From Ridgeia piscesae (lineage: Eukaryota; Annelida; Polychaeta; Sabellida; Siboglinidae), in NCBI GenBank assembly GCA_025642075.2, contig JAODUO010001195.1, positions 35,001-99,000 on the forward strand: a stretch of 64,000 bases of DNA, given 5' to 3'. Below are positions 12,201 through 24,200 of the stretch, piece by piece. The notes below the pieces were generated by a model, which did no database searches, was not told the origin of the DNA, and worked only from the letters and a program-made list of their open reading frames with translations. Every line of letters begins with the position of its first letter. Within the stretch, counting starts at the first letter, position 1. A program made the position numbers and the translations under genes.

Positions 12201-15200
12201 ACAAGTCAGAGGTACACTGTCACTGATTGTCATGGACAAGTCAGAGGTACACTGTCACTGGTGTGTCCGGACAAGTAGAGGTACACTGTCACTGATGTGT
12301 CATGGACAAGTCAGAGGTACACTGTCACTGGTGTGTCATGGACAAGTCAGAGGTACACTGTCACTGGTGTGTCATGGACAAGTCAGAGGTACACTGTCAC
12401 TGGTGTGTCATGGACAAGTCAGAGGTACACTGTCACTGATGTGTCATGGACAAGTCAGAGGTACACTGTCACTGGTGTGTCATGGACAAGTCAGAGGTAC
12501 ACTGTCACTGATGTGTCATGGACAAGTCAGAGGTACACTGTCACTGATGTGTCATGGACAAGTCAGAGGTACACTGTCACTGATGTGTCATGGACAAGTC
12601 AGAGGTACACTGTCACTGATTTGTCGTGGACAAGTCAGAGGTACACTGTCACTGATGTGTCATGGATAAGTCAGAGGTACATTGTCACTGATGTGTCATG
12701 GACAAGTCAGAGGTACACTGTCACTGATGTGTCATGGACAAGTCAAGGGACACTGTCACTGGTGTGTCATGGACAAGTCAGAGGTACACTGTCACTGATG
12801 TGTCATGGACAAGTCAGAGGTACACTGTCACTGATGTGTCATGGACAAGTCAGAGGTACACTGTCACTGATGTGTCATGGACAAGTCAGAGGTACACTGT
12901 CACTGGTGTGTCATGGACAAGTCAGAGGTACACTGTCACTGGTGTGTCATGGACAAGTCAGAGGTACACTGTCACTGGTGTGTCATGGACAAGTCAGAGG
13001 TACACTGTCACTGGTGTGTCACGGACAAGGAGGTACACTGTCACTGGTGTGTCACGGACAAGTCAGAGGTACACTGTCACTGGTGTGTCATGGACAAGTC
13101 AGAGGTACACTGTCACTGATGTGTCATGGACAAGTCAGAGGTACACTGTCACTGGTGTGTCACGGACAAGTCAGAGGTACACTGTCACTGGTGTGTCACG
13201 GACAAGCCAGAGGTACACTGTCACTGATGTGTCATGGACAAGTCAGAGGTACACTGTCACTGATGTGTCATGGACAAGTCAGAGGTAAATGTCACTGGTG
13301 TGTCACGGACAAGTCAGAGGTACACTGTCACTGATGTGTCATGGACAAGTCAGAGGTACACTGTCACTGGTGTGTCGTGGACAAGTCAGAGGTACACTGT
13401 CACTGGTGTGTCACGGACAAGTCAGAGGTACACTGTCACTGGTGTGTCGTGGACAAGTCAGAGGTACACTGTCACTGATGTGTCGTGGACAAGTCAGAGG
13501 TACACTGTCACTGATGTGTCATGGACAAGTCAGAGGTACACTGTCACTGATGTGTCATGGACAAGTCAGAGGTACACTGTCACTGATGTGTCATGGACAA
13601 GTCAGAGGTAAATGTTTACTGATGTGTCATGGACAAGTCAGAGGTACACTGTCACTGATGTGTCATGGACAAGTCAGAGGTACACTGTCACTGATGTGTC
13701 GTGGACAAGTCAGAGGTACACTGTCACTGATGTGTCATGGACAAGTCAGAGGTACACTGTCACTGATGTGTCGTGGACAAGTCAGAGGTACACTGTCACT
13801 GGTGTGTCACGGACAAGTCAGAGGTACACTGTCACTGATGTGTCATGGACAAGTCAGAGGTACACTGTCACTGATGTGTCATGGACAAGTCAGAGGTACA
13901 CTGTCACTGATGTGTCGTGGACAAGGCAACTTCTACTGCACCCGAGTCCATGGTAATATTGGAATTTTGAAAAACTCCTAAAATTTAACAACGGATTTTG
14001 CTTAAGGATGAATTTTCCTTAAGAGCTCTTATGTTAGTGAAATGATCCACATATTTCTCTGGTGTATACGTATACACATTTACCTCTCAAGAAACTTGTT
14101 TTTGGTCTACATATAAAAAAGACAAGCTTTTTGAGAGGTAAATATGTACATATTGAATATAGTTCATCAATCACAAAAACACTAGTAAAGATGATGACAA
14201 CTACCCCTTTTTGTGTAAATAATTATAATTAAATAATTACATATGTGCCCCCACCATTTTTAAAATGAAGTTTTGTATACACTCAAACACATTAAATATG
14301 TACATCAGATTAATGTAATATTTAAGAATAATTTACTCGTGTATTAAATATGCACAGTTAGTAATGCAATACTTAATAATAATTATACTTGTGCAATACT
14401 AATTAGTTTGGAAATGTCTATGGAGCAGGCAGTTGACTTACTGTCTGTACAGGTCTTATTATCCGTGTTTAGTTCGTAGCCAGGCATACACGAGCACACG
14501 TAGTGGCCAGGCTTGTTGGTGCAAATCTGTTGGCAGTCGGATAATTTCTCTCCACATTCATCCACGTCTGCAAAAAGCGCAATTGTTTTTAAAAAATTAC
14601 AATAATCAAGCTAGCATGCACAGGATTGTTAGTTTCAACAACTCACCACTCATGATATTAACAGTTTCCTTCAGAATGTCTTTTTGAAGTATCTGCAGTT
14701 ATTTTTATCCTAAAAGGGGGTTTGCTTTGTACAGTTCATGACTATGGATGTTCATATACCTTTAGTTCCAGTTCAGAAAGTTTTCGCTCGCTGACTAGTA
14801 CTGATATCAGTCAGACTGCTGGTGATGTTCTTTCATAACTATTTTACATCTCATTTACCAGAGGTATTTTTATCATTTAAAAATGTTGATGTGACGTTAA
14901 CAGAGTTCACACAGACTCAGTGTTGGTTTGTATGCAGCCTAAACTTTTATTTAGGTTTATGCCTCCTCAAAAGTTTACTACTTCAATCATTACAGCTTCA
15001 GTGTTGGTCTAAGTGTAGATATGGAGTGATCAAAACAAGATTCTTTGGAATATATTCCTCCTTCCTGTGACACTCGCCTGTGCAAGTCTTGCCGTCCCCT
15101 GTGAGTCTGTAGCCAGGGTCACAGTCACACACGAAGCCCGGCTGGACAGTGACAAACCCTGGCACCTTGTTGATGCAACGTTGGGTACAGTCATGTAGAG

Positions 15201-18200
15201 GGTGGGTCTTGTCACACTCATTCACATCTAGGCAACAACAAAGTCATGTAGAGGGTGGGTCTTGTCACACTCATTCACATCTAGGCAACAACAAAGTCAT
15301 GTAGAGGGTGGGTCTTGTCACACTCATTCACATCTAGGCAACAACAAAGTCATGTAGAGGGTGGGTCTTGTCACACTCATTCACATATAGGCAACAACAA
15401 AGTCATGTAGAGGGTGGGTCTTGTCACTCATTCACATATAGGCAACAACAAAGTCATGTAGAGGGTGGGTCTTGTCACACTCATTCACATCTAGGCAACA
15501 ACAAAGTCATGTAGAGGGTGGGTCTTGTCACACTCATTCACATCTAGGCAACAACAAAGTCATGTAGAGGGTGGGTCTTGTCACACTCATTCACATCTAG
15601 GCAACAACAAAGTCATGTAGAGGGTGGGTCTTGTCACACTCATTCACATCTGGGCAACAACAAAGTCATGCAGAGGGTGGGCCTTGTCACACTCATTCAC
15701 ATCTGGGCAACAACAAAGTCATGTAGAGGGTGGGCCTTGTCACACTCATTCACATCTGGGCAACAACAAAGTCATGCAGAGGGTGGGCCTTGTCACACTC
15801 ATTCACATCTGGGCAACAACAAAGTCATGCAGAGGGTGGGCCTTGTCACACTCATTCACATCTGGGCAACAACAAAGTCATGTAGAGGGTGGGTCTTGTC
15901 ACACTCATTCACATCTGGGCAACAACAAAGTCATGTAGAGGGTGGGCCTTGTCACACTCATTCACATCTGGGCAACAACAAAGTCATGTAGAGGGTGGGC
16001 CTTGTCACACTCATTCACATCTAGGCAACAACAAAGTCATGTAGAGGGTGGGCCTTGTCACACTCATTCACATCTAGGCAACAACAAAGTCATGTAGAGG
16101 GTGGGTCTTGTCACACTCATTCACATCTAGGCAACAACAAAGTCATGTAGAGGGTGGGCCTTGTCACACTCATTCACATCTAGGCAACAACAAAGTCATG
16201 TAGAGGGTGGGCCTTGTCACACTCATTCACATCTAGGCAACAACAAAGTCATGTAGAGGGTGGGTCTTGTCACACTCATTTACATCTGGGCAACAACAAA
16301 GTCATGTAGAGGGTGGGCCTTGTCACACTCATTCACATCTGGGCAACAACAAAGTCATGTAGAGGGTGGGCCTTGTCACACTCATTCACATCTGGGCAAC
16401 AACAAAGTCATGTAGAGGGTGGGCCTTGTCACACTCATTCACATCTGGGCAACAACAAAGTCATGTAGAGGGTGGGCCTTGTCACACTCATTCACATCTG
16501 GGCAACAACAAAGTCATGTAGAGGGTGGGCCTTGTCACACTCATTCACATCTGGGCAACAACAAAGTCATGTAGAGGGTGGGCCTTGTCACAGACATTCA
16601 CATCTGGGCAACAACAAAGTCATGTAGAGGGTGGGCCTTGTCACAGCATTCACATCTGGGCAACAACAAAGTCATGTAGAGGGTGGGCCTTGTCACACGC
16701 ATTCACATCTGGGCAACAACAAAGTCATGTAGAGGGTGGGCCTTGTCACACGCATTCACATCTGGGCAACAACAAAGTCATGTAGAGGGTGGGTCTTGTC
16801 ACACTCATTCACATCTGGGCAACAACAAAGTCATGTAGAGGGTGGGCCTTGTCACAGTCATTCACATCTGGGCAACAACAAAGTCATGTAGAGGGTGGGC
16901 CTTGTCACAGTCATTCACATCTGGGCAACAACAAAGTCATGTAGAGGGTGGGTCTTGTCACACTCATTCACATCTGGGCAACAACAAAGTCATGTAGAGG
17001 GTGGGCTTGTCACACTCATTCACATCTGGCAACAACAAAGTCATGTAGAGGGTGGGCCTTGTCACACTCATTCACATCTGGGCAACAACAAAGTCATGTA
17101 GAGGGTGGGTCTTGTCACACTCATTCACATCTGGGCAACAACAAAGTCATGTAGAGGGTGGGCCTTGTCACACTCATTCACATCTGGGCAACAACAAAGT
17201 CATGCAGAGGGTGGGCCTTGTCACACTCATTCACATCTGGGCAACAACAAAGTCATGCAGAGGGTGGGTCTTGTCACACTCATTCACATCTGGGCAACAA
17301 CAAAGTCATGCAGAGGGTGGGCCTTGTCACAGTCATTCACATCTGGGCAACAACAAAGTCATGCAGAGGGTGGGCCTTGTCACACGCATTCACATCTGGG
17401 CAACAACAAAGTCATGTAGAGGGTGGGCCTTGTGACACGCATTCACATCTGGGCAACAACAAAGTCATGTAGAGGGTGGGCCTTGTCACAGCATTCACAT
17501 CTAGGCAACAACAAAGTCATGTAGAGGGTGGGCCTTGTCACACGCATTCACATCTAGGCAACAACAAAGTCATGTAGAGGGTGGGCCTTGTCACACTCAT
17601 TCACATCTAGGCAACAACAAAGTCATGTAGAGGGTGGGTCTTGTCACACTCATTCACATCTAGGCAACAACAAAGTCATGTAGAGGGTGGGTCTTGTCAC
17701 ACTCATTCACATCTAGGCAACAACAAAGTCATTAGAGTGGGTCTTTCACATCATTTACATCTAGGCAACAACAAAGCTACATCTACAGCTTCATACCCAT
17801 GCCACATTACATTTCACCTACAGTACACTTCATCACGGCCACAATACACTTCACCCACACCTACACTACACTTCACCCATGGCCACACTACATTTCACCT
17901 ACAGTACACTTCATCCACGGACACAATACACTTCACCCACAGCTACACTACACTTCACCCATGGCCACACTACATTTCACCTACAGTACACTTCATCCAC
18001 GGACACAATACACTTCACCCACAGCTACACTACACTTCACCCATGGCCACACTACATTTCACCTACAGTACACTTCATCACGGCCACAATACACTTCACC
18101 CACAGCACTGTCATACACTCACTGTCCGGTGCTCTCTAACATTCACCACAGTAACTCATCTGAGGCCACACAAACATCCACCAAGCCACTCATTCACACA

Positions 18201-21200
18201 GCGTAAGTGACCGAACTAATGCAATTGAGAGAGAGTGGGGAGGGAGAGAAAAGGGAGGGGGAGATGGAAAGGCGGGGGAGAGAGAAGGAAAGGGAGGCAG
18301 AGGGAGATGTGAAACGAGGGGGAGAGATTTAAGCAATGAGAACAGAGGAGAGGTTCAGGAGGCGGGGAAGTTGAAAGTGAGAGGGAGTGGGAGACAGACG
18401 TGTGGCGACCATGAGGGGAGAGAGTTAGGAACAGGGAGAGAGTACTTGCAGTCGACCTGATGCAGTAACTATTCAATCTCTCCGTTGTGACATCAGTTGC
18501 TCTGTGACACCCACCTACACACACTCCGTCACTGTACTCATAGCCTGGTGGACACTGGCTACAGTTGAAGGCGGTGCCCTGGTCAGCCTCTCCTGAGGCA
18601 CAATACACTTCACCCACAGTACAGTACCGTCTCACCCATGGCCACACTAAATTTCACCTACAGTACACTTCATCCACGGACACAATACACTTCACCCACA
18701 GCTACACTACACTTCACCCATGGTCACACTAACATTTCACCTACAGTACACTTCATCCATGCACACAATACACTTACCCACAGCTACACTACACTTCCCC
18801 ATGGCCACACTAAAATTTCACCTACAGTACACTTCATCACGGCACAATACACTTCACCACAGCTAACTACATTCACCCATGGCACACTACATTTCACCTA
18901 CAGTACACTTCATCCACGGCCACAATACACTTCACCCACAGCTACACTTCACTTCACCCATGGCCACACTACATTTCACCTACAGTACACTTCATCACGG
19001 CCACAATACACTTCACCCACAGCTACACTACACTTCACCCATGGCCACACTACATTTCACCTACAGTACACTTCATCTACGGCCACAATACACTTCACCC
19101 ACAGCTACACTTCACTTCACCCATGGCCACACTAACATTTCACCTACAGTACACTTCATCCACGGCCACAATACACTTACCCACAGCTACACTACACTTC
19201 ACCCATGGCCACACTACATTTCACCTACAGTACACTTCATCCACGGACACAATACACTTCACCCACAGCTATACTACACTTCACCGTTGGCCACACTAAC
19301 ATTTCACCTACAGTACACTTCATCCACGGACACAATACACTTCACCCACAGCAAATCTGCTCAGTTGAACACTCAGCTGTCTCGGTGCTTCTCTGGAAAG
19401 CATTCAGCCACACTGTAATAATACTGAGGCTAATCTTACACAAACATCCACCAATGCCACTCATTCACACAGCGTAAGTGACCGAACTAATGCAATTGAG
19501 AGAGAGTGGGGGAGGGAGAGAAAAGGGAGGGGGAGATGGAAAGGCGGGGGAGAGAGAAGGAAAGGGAGGCAGAGGGAGAGTGTGAAACGGAGGGGGAGAG
19601 AGTGGTTAAGGGCGAGATGAGAGAGAGAGGGAGGGGAGAAGGTTCAGGAGGGGGGAAGTTGGAAAGTGAGAGGGATGGGAGACAGAGACAGTGTGGCAGA
19701 GGGATTGAGGGGAGAGAGTTAGGAAGCAGGGAGAGAGTTACTTGCCAGTCGATACCTGACCCTGCATTGTTCGTAACTAATTCAATCTCTCCGTTGTGAC
19801 ATCAGTTGCTCTGTGACACCCACCTACACACACTCCGTCACTGTACTCATAGCCTGGTGGACACTGGCTACAGTTGAAGGCGGTGCCCTGGTCAGCCTCT
19901 TCCTGAGGGGTCAAGTCAGTGCAGTTCGTCCCTGCAGTACAGGGACCGTCTCCACAACCATCAAAGTCCTCGGTACAATGTGCTCCTGAAACATGTCAAT
20001 GAATGTGTCACCATGATCCTGGAATCATTGCTAATATCAATATTATTAGTAGTACTGAACCAACGTTGTTTGTAGTTTTTAATAATATGCTCTAGTACAA
20101 TAAACAATTTGAATATTTTCAGAATGAAAGGCCATTAATTAGTTTTAATGTGCCACACATCCAGTGACCTCATCTCCAAGACAACGTACTCAATCATCAG
20201 AATTCCTGCATCAATGACCACCCAGGTTGTCATGTCGACCAGGTAATCTAATACACAATTTCATTTAAATAACTGTTTGAAATACCAAAAAACCAACACA
20301 AATGGAACAAGTGATCCACCGACTATGTAAATATCATCAGTGTAGATGTTTAACAACAGACAAACATGACAGAAAGGCGGGTTACAAAAGGAAAACCAAA
20401 TCCTGGGTCCTCGTTCAGCCGAAGCGTTCCTCGTTCCATTATTAACTATCTCAGTTCCTCACCTGTCCACCCAGTGGTGCAGTTGCAGGCAACGACTCTG
20501 AACATGGCCGACACTTTCTGTCCACTGGCTCTCTTGCCGAACAGACAGTCACCTCGAATTGAGCAGTGGCACATGTTGATGAGGACACTGGCAGATGGCG
20601 CCACTGCTCCTTTTGCATCAGTCGCAGCGAATCTGCATCGGTGTCGAAACTTTAACTCAATTCCCCATTCTAAATTAATTGAAATATTTCGGTGTATTAA
20701 TATGTATCATTTATACACTTTAATGAAATTTACATTTTTGGTTTATTAGTGATAAGGAGTAAGAGCAATAGTGATAGGGAGTAAGAGCAATAGTGATAGG
20801 GAGTAAGAGCAATAGTGATAGGGAGTAAGAGCAATAGTGATAGGGAGTAAGAGCAATAGTGATAGGGAGTAAGAGCAATAGTGATAAGGAGTGAGAACAA
20901 TAGTAATAGTGATAGGGACTAATTATGATAGGGAGTAAGGTTGATAGGGACTAATTGTGTTAGGGAGTAAAGTTGATAGGGACTAATTGTGTTAGGGAGT
21001 AAGGTTGATAGGGACTAATTGTGATAGGGAGTAAGGTTGATAGGGACTAATTGTGTTAGGGAGTAAGGTTGATAGGGACTAATTGTGTTAGGGAGAGAGA
21101 ACAACAGTAATAGTGATAAGGACTAATTGTGATAGGAGTGAGGTTGATAGGGACTAATTGTGTTAGAGAGTAAGGTTGATAGGGACTAATTGTGTTAGGG

Positions 21201-24200
21201 AGTAAGGTTGATAGGGACTAATTGTGTTAGGGAGTAAGGTTGATAGGGACTAATTGTGTTAGGGAGTATTTAGTTGATAGGGACTAGGGGTAATTGTGTT
21301 AGGGAGGGAGAACAATAGTAATAGTAATAGGGACTAATTGTGATAGGGAGTAAGGTTGATAGGGACTAATTGTGTTAGGGAGTAAGGTTGATAGGGACTA
21401 ATTGTGTTAGGGAGTAAGGTTGATAGGGACTAATTGTGATAGGGAGTAAGGTTGATAGGGACTAATTGTGTTAGGGAGTAAGGTTGATAGGGACTAATTG
21501 TGTTAGGGAGAGAGAACAACAGTAATAGTGATAAGGACTAATTGTGATAGGAGTGAGGTTGATAGGGACTAATTGTGTTAGAGAGTAAGGTTGATAGGGA
21601 CTAATTGTGTTAGGGAGTAAGGTTGATAGGGACTAATTGTGTTAGGGAGTAAGGTTGATAGGGACTAATTGTGTTAGGGAGTATTTAGTTGATAGGGACT
21701 AGGGGTAATTGTGTTAGGGATGGAGAACAATGTAATATAATAGGGACTAATTGTGATAGGGAGTAAGGTTGATAGGGACTAATTGTGTTAGGGAGTAAGG
21801 TTGATAGGGACTAATTGTGTTAGGGAGTAAGGTTGATAGGGACTAATTGTGATAGGGAGTAAGGTTGATAGGGACTAATTGTGTTAGGGAGTAAGGTTGA
21901 TAGGGACTAATTGTGTTAGGGAGAGAGAACAACAGTAATAGTGATAAGGACTAATTGTGATAGGAGTGAGGTTGATAGGGACTAATTGTGATAGGGAGTA
22001 AGGTTGATAGGGACTAATTGTGTTAGGGAGTAAGGTTGATAGGGACTAATTGTGTTAGGGAGTAAGGTTGATAGGGACTAATTGTGTTAGGGAGTAAGGT
22101 TGATAGGGACTAATTGTGTTAGGGAGTAAGGTTGATAGGGACTAATTGTGATAGGGAGTAAGGTTGATAGGGACTAATTGTGTTAGGGAGTAAGGTTGAT
22201 AGGGACTAATTGTGTTAGGGAGTAAGGTTGATAGGGACTAATTGTGTTAGGGAGTAAGGTTGATAGGGACTAATTGTGTTAGAGGAAGGTAAGGGCCATG
22301 TCTTGATAGTGAGGACTAATTGTGTTAGGGAGTAAGGTTGATAGGGACTAATTGTGTTAGGGAGAGAGAACAACAGTAATAGTGATAGGGACTAATTGTG
22401 ATAGGAGTAAGGTTGATAGGGACTAATTGTGTTAGGGAGTGAGAGCAATAGGGAAAGGCTACAGACACTCAGAGCATTGTAAATGAGAGTGCTGGGGAGT
22501 AAGAACTGTTTTAGAACTTGTGAACATATAAATATGTTGACATAATCATAAACACCGTTTGAATACACAACCGTATCAGTCGGCAAGTAAGCCTAGCCTA
22601 CATACGTGATGTTGACGGGGGTCGTGTCAACTGGGGTCCATGTTAACACCCCAGTGACATTGTCAAAGTTGGCACCAGAGGGCAGGTCAGTCCTGAGCGT
22701 CAGCGACACGCTGTCACCATCGGGGTCTGTGACATTCACCACCAGGGAACTTTTCTCATTCACTGTCACATTGAAGACAGTCTGCACTTGGATCTTTGGA
22801 CTGCCATTGGCTGTAATGTGAAAATGAAAGTATTTCATAACGGCAAAGAAAATGAAAGTGACCAATGTTAAACACAGCAACAAGTAGTCTGACCTCAAGA
22901 TATCTTGATCAAGGGTACGTTTGCTTATTTTAATTTATTATTGCATCAGTGCGAGAAGTAAAGAAAAATAACAAAACATCAAGGATTAGTATCAAGGTCA
23001 GACTCGCTTCTAATGTAGAGGGAAAGAGGAGAAAAAAATCCTCCCCATAATTTCTTAGCAATTACATCCACCTGTTGACATCTCCTTCATTGTACATGAG
23101 AATAAGGTGCTTAATGTGAGGATGCCAGCTCCTTGGTTTTATTTTATTAACTACAACATGCAACTTGAAGGTTTACTGCCTGCCAATTTGTGTTTTGTTA
23201 CTCTATTGAGCTTGGGCCAATGTTCGCAATGTGAAAGATTCTGCCTGCAACATCTTCAAATGGTAAGTAAAATATCCAGTTTCAAAACAAACCTGATTGG
23301 CAATAATGCAGAGCTGACAAGAATTAACAGCTAGACCCTTTGATGTTTAACTTTCCCATGTTCTTGACAGCAGACTTATCATTAAAAGTTACCGTCGGCC
23401 AAATCTTGGCAGAGGAGCGGGAATCCTTTGGTTTTTTCCAAATGAGCTCGGATGATTCCAGGATATTGGTGCTAAAGAGGTAGTTTTGCTCTAACTATGT
23501 TTTCTCACTCACCCATTGTCTCTGCAGTCTGTGTGTTTTTGGTGTTTGTGTCGAGGGTTGCAGCAGCCGCCGCAGCATTGCCTGTAACGTCATATCACAG
23601 ATTTTTATATGTGTGCCGATTTATTCAAATATCCTTTAAACAGCAGTTTGCGTACAAATATTAGTCAGTAAAGGAACAACAGCTGTTAGGCTTCTGTCAA
23701 AAGTACCAACATATCTGAAACTTACAAAGAAGCGTTTTGATATCATAAGTCCAACTTAGGGGCCAAAATATTTGCAGATGTGTAAATAATAGTAATAAAA
23801 CGTGATTTTAAAACCATCAATCCGATCAACTGTCCCGTTCATGGGTGTGTACATGTAAATAACTAAACGTTGTGATGATAAATATTCATATACTGATATA
23901 ATAATAATTATAATCATAATAATCTATATAGTAATCCTACGCTGTGATAAAAACCGTATAAAATATGCTATGTATAAATTATATCATATATGTATTTACA
24001 GATTAAATTATATTCTTTAAAATGATTATTATAAACAAGACACTAATACCATACTGCAGTGATAGTAATAAAATAATTAAGATTAATAATATAAAGGAAA
24101 TAATTACCTTACTTAGTTTCACTATCATGCATACATGACTAATGATTATGTAACAAAACTGCCCCCAGAAAAAACTAACAAGAAAATATGAATATTCAAC

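Noticed and set aside
7681..13926. CRISPR-like array of regular repeats
   Set aside because: Repeats are contiguous with no unique spacers, and the context is a eukaryotic intron. The same applies to all arrays here.
15578..17472. Plus-strand frames with [20 protein letters not shown] repeats
   Set aside because: Antisense by-product of the exon-derived 53-bp array.
20633..20669. Alternative, longer 5' end for exon 15 (acceptor tttag at 20671-20670)
   Set aside because: It would enter in phase 1, but exon 14 ends in phase 2 with a strong gtatgt. The shorter form joins NIT to FAATDAKGA, which fits the beta domain.
22593..22605. Extension of exon 14 to the downstream in-frame stop (…ITYVG)
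   Set aside because: It would end the protein before a clearly continuing domain; the gtatgt donor at 22605 with the matching exon 15 explains the sequence better.
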